DNA from: Sulfurospirillum sp036802865
GTDB taxonomy: Bacteria > Campylobacterota > Campylobacteria > Campylobacterales > Sulfurospirillaceae
Assembly (NCBI RefSeq): GCF_036802865.1
Contig: NZ_DAIRVK010000003.1
Coordinates: 62,001 to 126,000 of the forward strand
Direction: 5' to 3'
Length of the DNA: 64,000 nt
Shown here: positions 16,613-24,719 of the stretch, piece by piece
How the letters are laid out: each line of letters starts with the position of its first letter
Numbering within the stretch: position 1 is the stretch's first letter
The notes under the pieces: model-generated
Told to the model about the DNA's origin: nothing
What the model saw: the letters and a program-made list of their open reading frames with translations, nothing else
The model's database searches: none
Position numbers and translations under genes: made by a program

Positions 16613-16756
16613 TTAAATATAAGCGGAATCTTGCGATTTTAAAAGTCTATCAAGCAGTTTTTGAAGCTTTTGCACGCTTGCTTGATCTGTTTTTTTCGCC
16701 TCTTCAATCTTATCTTTAAGCATTACGACGAGCTTAACACCTTCTATAAAATGCAT
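16613..16756 (-). CDS. 47-aa small protein, predicted helical
   Basis: Short gene with strong start signals: AAAGGAG about eight bases before the ATG at 16754-16756. The product begins MHFIEGVKLVVMLKDKIEEA and continues as a charged amphipathic helix with a leucine repeat (QKLQKLLDRLLKS). It has no cysteine or signal peptide. It is bracketed by two inverted repeats (16767-16789 and 16573-16610), so it may be its own transcription unit between the AsmA gene and tRNA-Ser. The function is unknown; coiled-coil pairing or a regulatory role is only a guess. Confidence 0.7.
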   Translation of the reverse strand: MHFIEGVKLVVMLKDKIEEAKKTDQASVQKLQKLLDRLLKSQDSAYI

Positions 16757-16766
16757 TGGGTACTCC

Positions 16767-16789
16767 TTTAGATCAGATTATGATCTAAA
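16767..16789 (-). terminator. Inverted repeat between the AsmA gene and the 47-aa gene
   Basis: Nine-bp stem tttagatca/tgatctaaa with a 5-nt loop, ten bases after the AsmA stop. On the minus strand the 3' arm ends in AAA that forms the start of the AAAGGAG ribosome site of the 47-aa gene, so folding could also limit its translation. Confidence 0.5.
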
Positions 16790-16799
16790 AAAGCAAAAC

Positions 16800-18290
16800 T
16801 TATTCCCCAGAAGGAGGTATTTCACTCACAGGATCAAACTGCGGATGTTTAATGACACCTTCATAAAAAACTGTGCAATTTTCATCACTCTTTTTTAGAA
16901 TATTTTGTACGATTTTTGGTTTAGTTGAAAAAGAGAGCACAACGTTACTCAAAGCCGTAATGGTGGAATCGTCCACTTTAAGTGAAGGTTTTGCTAATGT
17001 CCCGTTAAATTTTTGCTCAACGAGAGCACATCCTTTTGAATCCAAAAGAGCGGTTTTAAAATCAATCAGCTTTTCATCCACAATATTCACAGTGCCTTTC
17101 ATTGCGGCTCTATTATGTGTTGTACTCAGTGCAACATCCGTAAAATGGACTTCAGAATAGCCTATGTCAATTTTTGTGTTCGCTTCTTTAATCGAAGTCA
17201 TACCACCCTTAAAAGCATTGAAACCTGACATCAAACTACCAAAATTAAAAGCATGCGCATTTTGTTGTCTAGGATCAAGCAAGGAAGCAATTTTATCGAG
17301 GTCATACCCTTTCAGTATTATCTCTTCACCAAAAAGCTGTACAAACCCGTGGAGTGTGCTTTTCAGGGTATAAGAATCTCCTACAAAAAAGGAGAGTTTA
17401 AACTCACCATTTGCAGTACCTTCAAGAAGATCTTTATTCCAAAGCTCTTTTGAAAGACTCGCTAATTTTAAGCCAACAAGTTTGCTTTTGAGCGATATTT
17501 TGGGCTGTTTGCCACTCAGATCAAACTTACCGCTTCCCGTAATAGGCGTATCAAAAAGAGTGTATTGGAGATTCTCACTGATGGCAATACCATCTTTCAT
17601 TTCAAAAGGCATTGAAATGTTTCGAAGCGTGTACTCGCCATAGGCGATCTTATCAATATGAACATCTGCACTAAAAGAGAGACTTTGAAGTTTCTGTTTT
17701 ATAGGATCACGGTTGATTTTATACGTATCAAGGTTAATCGCATCAAAAACTATTTTAGTTGTATTGTTGTTTTCGCTATACGTTACATTCGCATTGCTAA
17801 ATTTGACTTTTTTAATATCGCCAAAGACCGTTGTATTACAGTCTCCTTTTTCAAGTGTGACATTGTTTTCTTTGTTCTTTTTATCTGTTGTTTTGGGGGC
17901 TAGAGGTGTTAATTCATAATTGTATTTGCCCTCTTTTGATTTTTCAATCATCAATGTAAGGCTATCAATTGCCACATCTTTGACTTTAATCTCTTTTTTG
18001 AGCAGTGATGAAACATCAAGTGCTACATCAAAGCTTCCAATTTTAGCAAAAGGAGTTTCAGTGCGATACGCTGGATTCATAATTTCAACATCAGAAATGC
18101 TCACGCCGACAGGGGACAGAGTAAGTGTTATATCACCACGAATGATAATTTCATAACCTATACTCTCTTTAAGTGCTTTATGAATGCGTGGTTTGTATTC
18201 ATTAAAATCAATGACTTTGATAAGAAAGAAAAATGCAGCGATGATAAAAGCAAAAAACAACACTATACTGAGCACTATCTTCTGAAACAT
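16800..18290 (-). CDS. AsmA-family inner-membrane/periplasmic protein
   Basis: 496-aa protein of the AsmA group, thought to help envelope lipid or outer-membrane homeostasis. One N-terminal membrane anchor (about residues 5-27) is followed directly by the family opening (DFNEYKPRIHKALKESIGYE, then IRGDITLTLSP), and a long beta-rich periplasmic region. The C-terminal AsmA part includes GTANGEFKLSF and GTVNIVDEKLIDFKT. AGAGGG precedes the ATG. pyrF lies 16 bp upstream on the same strand, so read-through from the ribH-nusB-pyrF operon is likely. Confidence 0.88.
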   Translation of the reverse strand: MFQKIVLSIVLFFAFIIAAFFFLIKVIDFNEYKPRIHKALKESIGYEIIIRGDITLTLSPVGVSISDVEIMNPAYRTETPFAKIGSFDVALDVSSLLKKEIKVKDVAIDSLTLMIEKSKEGKYNYELTPLAPKTTDKKNKENNVTLEKGDCNTTVFGDIKKVKFSNANVTYSENNNTTKIVFDAINLDTYKINRDPIKQKLQSLSFSADVHIDKIAYGEYTLRNISMPFEMKDGIAISENLQYTLFDTPITGSGKFDLSGKQPKISLKSKLVGLKLASLSKELWNKDLLEGTANGEFKLSFFVGDSYTLKSTLHGFVQLFGEEIILKGYDLDKIASLLDPRQQNAHAFNFGSLMSGFNAFKGGMTSIKEANTKIDIGYSEVHFTDVALSTTHNRAAMKGTVNIVDEKLIDFKTALLDSKGCALVEQKFNGTLAKPSLKVDDSTITALSNVVLSFSTKPKIVQNILKKSDENCTVFYEGVIKHPQFDPVSEIPPSGE

Positions 18291-18306
18291 TTTTCCCTCT
18301 TAGTAA

Positions 18307-18990
18307 CTAAATATTTTCAATAATTTTTTTAACGACGCCCAAAGGATCGCTACTGTGATAAATCGGTCTTCCCACAACAATAAAATCAGATTTTTCTGCT
18401 TGTGCTGTGGCTAAATCCGCTACTCTTTCTTGATCATTACTGCTCTCTCCAAAAGGACGAATCCCTGGCGTGAGGGTTAAAAATGAAGTAGCAGTATGTT
18501 CTTTTATGCTCAAGCTTTCATACACCGAACAAACCACACCATGAAGCCCACTCACATGCGCATCTTTAGCAAAATCAACTGCTTTTTGTGCGATGGGAGC
18601 ATGATAGACTGCTTCAAAAGAGGCGTTATCAAAACTGGTAAGTGCTGTTACTGCTAAGACTATCGGCGGATTAGCAAATGCATTGACCCGATCCATAACC
18701 ATTTTCATGGCTTTTATGCCACTTGAAGCGTGAACATTAAACATATCCACCCCCAAGCCTACCATCGATTCTGCGGCATCAGCCATTGTGTTAGGAATGT
18801 CATAGATCTTAAGATCCAAAAATATTTTGAAATTGGGGTTAATCGCTTTCATCTCTCTAAGCAACGCTTCACCATCTCGGATATAAGAGCGAAGCCCAAC
18901 TTTAAGCCAGACATCTTCACTTTTAAGTTTTCGAATCAGTGCTAGATTTTCTTCTTTACTCGGTAAATCAAGCGCAACGCAAAGCTTCAT
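18307..18990 (-). CDS. pyrF: Orotidine 5'-phosphate decarboxylase
   Basis: Converts OMP to UMP, the last step of de novo pyrimidine synthesis. The catalytic Asp-Lys-Asp array is in FLDLKIYDIPNTMADA, the phosphate-binding C-terminal motif is in LTPGIRPF and IVVGRPIY, and 227 aa is the usual bacterial length. The ATG lies at the nusB stop (1-bp overlap), continuing the ribH-nusB-pyrF order also found in Campylobacter jejuni. The product acts in the cytosol as a dimer. Confidence 0.97.
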   Translation of the reverse strand: MKLCVALDLPSKEENLALIRKLKSEDVWLKVGLRSYIRDGEALLREMKAINPNFKIFLDLKIYDIPNTMADAAESMVGLGVDMFNVHASSGIKAMKMVMDRVNAFANPPIVLAVTALTSFDNASFEAVYHAPIAQKAVDFAKDAHVSGLHGVVCSVYESLSIKEHTATSFLTLTPGIRPFGESSNDQERVADLATAQAEKSDFIVVGRPIYHSSDPLGVVKKIIENI

Positions 18991-19397
18991 TATTTACCCT
19001 CTGTATCTTTACAAATAGCGTCAAGAACACCATTGATAAATTTAGGGCTTGTCTCGTTGCACAATTTTTTTGCAAGCTCAATTGCTTCATTGATAACAAC
19101 AGCATTATCAAGCTCGGAATATAAAATCTCATAACCACCCAGTCTTAATATCGCACGCTCTAACATACCAATTTCACTGAGGTTCCACTCTTTAAGATGA
19201 AGATTGATCGCTTCATCAATAACACTCAAATGCTCTTTTACACCACGGTATAACTCAAGTGCAAACTCTTTTTGTTGATTACGAATTTTTTTCTCTTCAA
19301 AAAGCTCGTCAATAAATTTTTCAATACCTGCATTTCCAATATCTTCTGCGTATAGAAGGGTAATAATACTCTCTCGTACTTGATGTCGTGTTGCCAA
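18990..19397 (-). CDS. nusB: Transcription antitermination factor NusB
   Basis: 135-aa all-helical RNA-binding protein that pairs with S10 (NusE) on boxA of rRNA operons. The N-terminal TRHQVRESIITLLYAED and the C-terminal NEAIELAKKLCNETSPKFINGVLDAI are typical of the family. It lies 9 bp after ribH and shares one base with pyrF, a conserved epsilonproteobacterial operon. Confidence 0.96.
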   Translation of the reverse strand: MATRHQVRESIITLLYAEDIGNAGIEKFIDELFEEKKIRNQQKEFALELYRGVKEHLSVIDEAINLHLKEWNLSEIGMLERAILRLGGYEILYSELDNAVVINEAIELAKKLCNETSPKFINGVLDAICKDTEGK

Positions 19398-19406
19398 AAC
19401 AGTTCC

Positions 19407-19871
19407 TTATAGGTTTTTATAAAGGCTAATCAGTTCGATAAGTCCAGTCATTGCTTCAAAGCCTTTATTGCCTGCTTTACTTCCTGCACGCTCAATCGCT
19501 TGCTCAATGTTATCGGTCGTTAAAACACCGTACGTTACTGGTTTTTGGTATTTAAGTGCTGTGCTTGCAACCCCTTTGGTTGCTTCGGCTGCTACATAGT
19601 CAAAATGAGGTGTACTACCACGAATAACTGCGCCAACACAACATACAGCATCATACTTTCCAGCACTTAAAATTTTGTCTAAGGCTAAAGGGATTTCATA
19701 CGCGCCTGGAACTAAAATAAGATCTAAATTTTTCTCATCGCCACCATGACGAATAAATGCATCTTTTGCACCTTCTACCAAACGATCTGTAATAATGTGG
19801 TTAAAACGACTGTTAATAATCGCTACTTTTTCTTTACCAGTAAGGGAGAGTTTTCCTTCAATAATATTCAT
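19407..19871 (-). CDS. ribH: 6,7-dimethyl-8-ribityllumazine synthase
   Basis: Penultimate enzyme of riboflavin synthesis: condenses the ribityl-amino-uracil with 3,4-dihydroxy-2-butanone 4-phosphate. Visible motifs are SRFNHIITDRLVEGA (substrate loop), VPGAYEIPLALDK, and GAVIRGSTPHFDYVAAEA, which holds the catalytic His. Its 154 aa suits the icosahedral 60-mer type. It is the first gene of the ribH-nusB-pyrF set; the 70-bp gap upstream to the transporter gene may carry the promoter. Confidence 0.97.
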   Translation of the reverse strand: MNIIEGKLSLTGKEKVAIINSRFNHIITDRLVEGAKDAFIRHGGDEKNLDLILVPGAYEIPLALDKILSAGKYDAVCCVGAVIRGSTPHFDYVAAEATKGVASTALKYQKPVTYGVLTTDNIEQAIERAGSKAGNKGFEAMTGLIELISLYKNL

Positions 19872-19941
19872 AATTTTCCTTTTTACTTTTTCTTATAATA
19901 CACTATTTTTCGTTACAGTTTAATTAGAGGAGTTATGTTGG

Positions 19942-20550
19942 CTACTTAAAGATACCTAGAGGCTTGCCAATTGGTAAAAATAGCTTTCCAAAATGTTTAT
20001 TAAGAAGCATGGCTCCTGAGCCGTAAAAAGAGAGAAATGCAATGCCAAGTTCCGCATATGCAGCGAGCGTATGCGCACTATGAAACCAACCAAAAACATC
20101 CCCAATAAGTCCAAAGAAAAGAAGATCAATCAATAAAAAGATAATAAGTAAAACTTTGTTCGTTTCAACGGCACCAAGCGTCATAAAAAGGCTAAAAATC
20201 AGATAACCAACAAATGCAAATCCTAGTTGCTTTGTATCGGCTTGTGACGAAAGAACTTCACCAAAAATCCCCATTTTTATCAGCCAAGACAATGCTATGC
20301 CAAACCAAAAAAAAGCATAAGCCCCAAAAGCAGTTGCCCCAAAAGTATTATTGTGTTTAAAGTCAAAGAAGCAAGCAATAAGCTGAACAAAGGCTCCCAA
20401 AAAAATAGCCCAAGGCAAAACAAGCGATAAACCTGATGTTATCCCTAATTTTTGCGATGAAGCGACAAGTGTTACCATCGCCAACCCAAACAGCCCTAGT
20501 GGCGTTGGGTCAGCAACAATAGTTTTAATCTGTTGAATTTCTTGGCTCAC
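19942..20550 (-). CDS. GPR1/FUN34/YaaH (SatP-like) acetate/succinate transporter
   Basis: 202-aa inner-membrane protein with six hydrophobic helices. The family signature NPAPLGL-G appears as DPTPLGLFGLA at about residue 14, and the middle section (FFDFKHNNTFGATAFGAYAFFW) matches the SatP family, whose members import acetate and succinate with protons. It stands between ovoA and ribH on the same strand without overlap. Substrate specificity is inferred from family only. Confidence 0.88.
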   Translation of the reverse strand: MSQEIQQIKTIVADPTPLGLFGLAMVTLVASSQKLGITSGLSLVLPWAIFLGAFVQLIACFFDFKHNNTFGATAFGAYAFFWFGIALSWLIKMGIFGEVLSSQADTKQLGFAFVGYLIFSLFMTLGAVETNKVLLIIFLLIDLLFFGLIGDVFGWFHSAHTLAAYAELGIAFLSFYGSGAMLLNKHFGKLFLPIGKPLGIFK

Positions 20551-20619
20551 AATACACTCTCCCTTATTTAAAAATAAAGAAAGAATTGTAATCTAACCTT
20601 CTAATAATCGTGTGACAAT

Positions 20620-22710
20620 TTACTTTTTCTTCCACACACTGACATGTAAAGATTTAACAACTTCTTTTCGCGCACTTTCATGGATATTTAAATGCATTTC
20701 CACAGGTGCGCTATGTAAATCAAAGAAAGCCGATAAATGGTCATTTAACGCATCAAATGTGCTGTACTTTTCACCATTTTTCTTAAAACCTCCGAGCCAT
20801 TTTGTACGCGGCGTTTTAACTTCATCCCAGTCATAGCTACTTGCGATGATTAAAAAACCATTTTGATTTAACCGCTCTTTAATATTTTTCAAAAAAAGTG
20901 CAGGATCGTACAACGTATCAAGGACATCATTGGCTAAAATGAGGTCATATCCATTAAAATAAGGCTTCATATTGTGCGGATCGGCTTGCCAAAATTCGAC
21001 TTTTTGACGCGTTGGGTCAATGCCAAAATCACTTAGATTTTTTTCATTAAAGGAAGCAAGTTCCCCCTCTTCTTTAAGAGCATATTTGAGCTTGCCACTC
21101 TCTTTAAAGTTTGTTGCAAGTCTAACCACACGCGCTGTAAATTCGATGCCATGAACCATTGCAAACTCTTTGGCAAGGACATACGTTCCTCGTCCCGCAC
21201 CACAACCTATTTCAAGGGCTCTGCTTTTTGAACCACCCAGTTCAAGACAAAAATCCGCCATTGCTTCATAGTAATTATTCTCTTTTTCGCCAAAGTGCGC
21301 ATCACAGATTTTGGAGAGTGCAAAGTCAGTCTCGTAAAAAACCGAGTGTGTCTCCACTGGCTCAGTAGATTCGACGTAGCGAAAACCTGCATGTTGGTAA
21401 AAATGACGACGAAACGCATAGCGAGACGCTCTGATTATCTCATTGCCTGTGCTAATCCACGAACCGCCTTTTAAAATGTTATGTCTATCATCAAACGTGG
21501 GCACTGAAAAATCATCGTAAAGCGGATGAACAGCAAAGCCATCAAAACCATTCATTGGCGTTTCAGTCCACTGCCATACATTGCCGATGATATCGTAAAA
21601 ATCGCCAAAGGCAAACGTGTCAACAGGCACAGAAGACGCAAAATACTCTAGATTAACATTGGCAGGTGCTTTGTCCCAAAAGGGCTCTTCAACCTCTACA
21701 TGCCTATCTCGTAAAACATACCACTCTTCTTCACTTGGTAGGCGAATGGATTTGCCAGTTTTTGCACTTTTCCAATTACAAAATGCCTTCGCTTCGAGGT
21801 AGTTAATCTCTACAGGCCAACTTAGAGGCATTGAAATTTCTTCTGCTACTAAACGAAGTGCGTAACCTTCATTAGTCTTACGCCAAAAAAGAGGCATGGT
21901 AGCATTTTTATAGCTTTTCCACTTCCACCCTTCTTCATTCCAAAAGGTTTCATTTTCATAACCTCCATCTTCGATAAAGCCCAAGAATTCGGCATTACTC
22001 ACAAGGTATTTGGAAGCTTTGAAGTCTTTGACATCTTTGACATGTAAACCATATTCGTTATCCCAACCGTAAAGTGCATCGTCTTTTTTCTTCTCTAAAC
22101 GAAGGATTGAACCTTTGACACTTAGCAATGAATTTTCCACAACGGGTGTGTCGAATGGGCAAACTTTCCAAAAATCGCTGGACTTTACTTTTTCTAAGGG
22201 AAGCTGGCGAATCAGTACAGAAGAGGTTTCAAGATGAATACGCTCATGCTCAATTCCCATCATAATAGCCCAAAATGGGCTTTCCCATGAAATAGGCATC
22301 ACCAGAGGCAAGGTATCAATCAGCTCTAAAATTTTCGTTTTGACCTGCTCTCGATAAGTCTTAATCTCAGAGATTTGAGGCCATTTGTAGTTTGATTGGT
22401 TCAGATCATCCCAACTCATTTCATCCACACCAATCGCAAATATCGACTCGAATGTCGGGTTGATACGCTTGTCAATTAACTTAGCAAGAACGAGTTTATT
22501 GATAAAAAACGTCGCTGTATGTCCAAAATAAAAAACAAGCGGATGACGTAGAGGATCGGCCGTGAGGTAGTAACTCTCCTCATCCTTCATCAGCTCAAAG
22601 AGCTTCTCATACACCGTATAGGTTTTGAGAAAATACTCTTTGATCTCCGCTCTTTTTTGCTCTGCTGTTCCCACATTGAGAAGAATGTTACGCGTTGGGA
22701 TAAGTTGCAT
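20620..22710 (-). CDS. ovoA: OvoA: 5-histidylcysteine sulfoxide synthase / methyltransferase
   Basis: Iron enzyme of ovothiol synthesis: joins Cys to His C5 with O2, and its fused C-terminal SAM domain is expected to N-methylate the thiohistidine. Domains in order: DinB_2-like iron domain (about 20-160) with the HX3HXE motif HERIHLE, FGE/sulfatase-like domain (about 190-450; WTETPMNGFDGF and LKGGSWISTGNEIIRASRYAFRR), and methyltransferase domain (about 480-696; LEIGCGAGRGTYVLA). The 696-aa length matches OvoA, not the shorter EgtB. The partner OvoB (PLP sulfoxide lyase) is not in this window. kdsA lies one base upstream and may share the transcript. Confidence 0.92.
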   Translation of the reverse strand: MQLIPTRNILLNVGTAEQKRAEIKEYFLKTYTVYEKLFELMKDEESYYLTADPLRHPLVFYFGHTATFFINKLVLAKLIDKRINPTFESIFAIGVDEMSWDDLNQSNYKWPQISEIKTYREQVKTKILELIDTLPLVMPISWESPFWAIMMGIEHERIHLETSSVLIRQLPLEKVKSSDFWKVCPFDTPVVENSLLSVKGSILRLEKKKDDALYGWDNEYGLHVKDVKDFKASKYLVSNAEFLGFIEDGGYENETFWNEEGWKWKSYKNATMPLFWRKTNEGYALRLVAEEISMPLSWPVEINYLEAKAFCNWKSAKTGKSIRLPSEEEWYVLRDRHVEVEEPFWDKAPANVNLEYFASSVPVDTFAFGDFYDIIGNVWQWTETPMNGFDGFAVHPLYDDFSVPTFDDRHNILKGGSWISTGNEIIRASRYAFRRHFYQHAGFRYVESTEPVETHSVFYETDFALSKICDAHFGEKENNYYEAMADFCLELGGSKSRALEIGCGAGRGTYVLAKEFAMVHGIEFTARVVRLATNFKESGKLKYALKEEGELASFNEKNLSDFGIDPTRQKVEFWQADPHNMKPYFNGYDLILANDVLDTLYDPALFLKNIKERLNQNGFLIIASSYDWDEVKTPRTKWLGGFKKNGEKYSTFDALNDHLSAFFDLHSAPVEMHLNIHESARKEVVKSLHVSVWKKK

Positions 22711-22711
22711 G

Positions 22712-23512
22712 TTATGCCTTTAAGCTGTCTTGAATCGCTTTAATATCTTTAAGTGCCAAAGCTAAATCATCAAGATCAAGCATATTCGGACCATCACAGA
22801 GTGCCTCACATGGATTGAAGTGTGTTTCAAAGAAGAAACCATCCACACCAACAGCGGCAGCTGAACGTGAAAGTGGGCGCACAAACTCACGTTTTCCACC
22901 GCTTTTTCCACCTTCCGTTCCTGGCATTTGTACGGAGTGAGTCGCATCAAAAACAACAGGAGCAAACTCACGCATAATGACAAAACTTCTGGCATCAACA
23001 ACTAAATTACCATAACCAAAGGTACTACCACGCTCCGTGAGCCACACACCTGCTTTCTTAGCCGCCTCATACCCCTCTTCTTTTACACCTCTGGTATCCA
23101 AAACTTTTTTAACCGAATAGCGCATATCCGCAGGGTTTAAAAATTGCCCTTTTTTGATGTTCACCACACATTTTGTTTGTGCTGCTGCAACCAAAAGGTC
23201 GGTCTGACGACATAAAAATGCTGGGATTTGAAGCACATCAACGACTTCCCCTACAGGCTTTGCTTGGGTGTAGTCATGAATATCGGTTAAAAGTTTGTAG
23301 CCAAACTGAGATCTTACCTCATCCAAAAGTTTCAAGCCTGCATCCATTCCAGGGCCACGAAAGCTGTCGATACTGGTACGGTTTGCTTTATCAAAACTCG
23401 ATTTAAAATAAAAATCTATACTGGGGTCTTCGTGATAACTCATTAATTTTTCTGCAACCCTAAAAAGGTTGTCTCTGCTTTCAATGACACAAGGTCCTGC
23501 GATTAAAATCAC
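22712..23512 (-). CDS. kdsA: 3-deoxy-D-manno-octulosonate 8-phosphate synthase
   Basis: Condenses PEP with arabinose 5-phosphate to give KDO-8-phosphate for the LPS inner core. The protein begins with the family's ILIAGPCVIES. FKSSFDKANRTSIDSFRGPG and FDATHSVQMPGTEGGKSGGK are active-site motifs, and C203-x-H-type metal residues (FETHFNPCEA) are near the C-terminus. I start at the GTG at 23510-23512: AAGGAG lies five bases upstream, and it overlaps the transporter stop by 4 bp (GTGA). The open frame further upstream is Trp/Arg-rich and unlike any KdsA. Confidence 0.96.
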   Translation of the reverse strand: MILIAGPCVIESRDNLFRVAEKLMSYHEDPSIDFYFKSSFDKANRTSIDSFRGPGMDAGLKLLDEVRSQFGYKLLTDIHDYTQAKPVGEVVDVLQIPAFLCRQTDLLVAAAQTKCVVNIKKGQFLNPADMRYSVKKVLDTRGVKEEGYEAAKKAGVWLTERGSTFGYGNLVVDARSFVIMREFAPVVFDATHSVQMPGTEGGKSGGKREFVRPLSRSAAAVGVDGFFFETHFNPCEALCDGPNMLDLDDLALALKDIKAIQDSLKA

Positions 23513-24360
23513 TCTTTCTCCTTTGCTACGATAATTCCGCTTAAAACGACTAAGAGTATACCAAATAGTCCAATAATATCTGGTAAACCATCTCCTAATA
23601 TCACTCCGATAATGAGTGAGAAAAAGATAATCGAATACCCAGCCGCCCCAACAACGCCTGCACGAGTGGTTGCAAATGCTTTGGTCATATAGACTTGCCC
23701 AATTGCGCCAGAAATCCCCATAAGCAAGATATAAAGCCACTGCATACCAACAGGAGCGATAAAATGCCCAAGCATAAAATCAAACATAGGCGTATGAAAA
23801 AATTCACTCAAAAGCATAAAAAGTGCGGGAAAAATGGTACCAGTAGAGACAAACGCTAAAACGATAACCCGCGTATCATACACTCGGTTAAGCTCTCGCA
23901 CGCTGGTATAGGCAAGTGCCGCACCAAGGCCACTAAACAGACCAAAAAGATCGGTCTTTGAAAGCATCAAACCGTTGGGTTTCATCACAAGAACAATGCC
24001 TAAAAAACCTATAAAAACAGCCAACCACGCTTTCCAGCCCATGCGCTCTTTCAAAAAGAAAAAAGCAAGAATAGCCGTAAAAATGGGTGCTGTTCGAGAA
24101 AATGTAATGGCATCAGCCAGAGGAATATGTGCTATATTGTAGAAAAACACCAACATGGAAGCAAAGCCAATGAGCGCACGGAAAAGAAGAAGCCAAGGCT
24201 TTCCACCCACTTGTTTAATCGGAAGTTTAAAAATACTAAGTGCGACAATAGTCATCGTAATACCATTACGAAAAAAGACCACTTCTACCGAATCCATATT
24301 TTGACTCAGAACCTTAGCAAATGCCCCATCGAACGCAAAACTAAACGAGGAGATCAGCAT
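23509..24360 (-). CDS. EamA/DMT-superfamily transporter
   Basis: 283-aa inner-membrane protein with about ten helices in two EamA repeats (first: LISSFSFAFDGAFAKVLS; second begins near LFGLFSGLGAALAYTSVREL). I start at the ATG at 24358-24360, because AAGGGAG lies eight bases before it. The corresponding position next to kdsA in Campylobacter jejuni is also occupied by an integral-membrane transporter gene. Overlapping kdsA by 4 bp, it is translationally coupled to it. The substrate is unknown; metabolite export is typical of the family. The frame is open further upstream without a good start. Confidence 0.85.
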   Translation of the reverse strand: MLISSFSFAFDGAFAKVLSQNMDSVEVVFFRNGITMTIVALSIFKLPIKQVGGKPWLLLFRALIGFASMLVFFYNIAHIPLADAITFSRTAPIFTAILAFFFLKERMGWKAWLAVFIGFLGIVLVMKPNGLMLSKTDLFGLFSGLGAALAYTSVRELNRVYDTRVIVLAFVSTGTIFPALFMLLSEFFHTPMFDFMLGHFIAPVGMQWLYILLMGISGAIGQVYMTKAFATTRAGVVGAAGYSIIFFSLIIGVILGDGLPDIIGLFGILLVVLSGIIVAKEKE

Positions 24361-24719
24361 AAACAAGACTCCCTTGTTAATACTGCCTATAAACTGTCTC
24401 AAAATGACTCCGATCAACACTATATTGTACGGCATCTTAATCAATTCCGTGTTAAAATCCGTTGATATTTCCATCGTAAACACGAGTAAAAAGTACGGAT
24501 CTTCAACATCTTTTAAAATATCACCTTTTAGAGATGCACGATTACGTTTAATGTCATCGCAATAAATACTCTTCTAGCAAATTTTTTACTTAAAATCTTA
24601 TGGAATATAAATTGTGGTTCACTGTTTGCTTTCCCATCCCAAACGCTCTATGCAGAGGGTTTACCAAAATAACAGCAAACACAGAGTATAATCAACCTAA
24701 TTATGCAATAAAGGTTACT
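24361..24719. other. Intergenic region between the DMT transporter and der
   Basis: This 359-bp divergent gap has the minus-strand frame of the transporter open back to about 24578 and coding-like in composition, but with no convincing start. On the right it carries the der promoter. I see no RNA gene, repeat or insertion sequence in it. Confidence 0.5.
24687..24692 (+). promoter_or_regulatory. -10 box of the der operon
   Basis: Perfect TATAAT 28 bp before the der ATG. No clear -35 hexamer is visible, which is usual for sigma-70 promoters in this phylum. It probably drives der-aroK-trpS-serS-pflB. Confidence 0.6.

Noticed and set aside
23513..23740. 76-residue N-terminal extension of kdsA
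   Set aside because: Trp/Arg/Tyr-rich and unlike KdsA; it is the shadow of the overlapping DMT transporter gene, and a GTG with a perfect AAGGAG starts the real protein.
24374..24565. 63-codon plus-strand ORF antisense to the transporter N-terminal region
   Set aside because: No ribosome site, no family resemblance, and it opposes a better coding frame.
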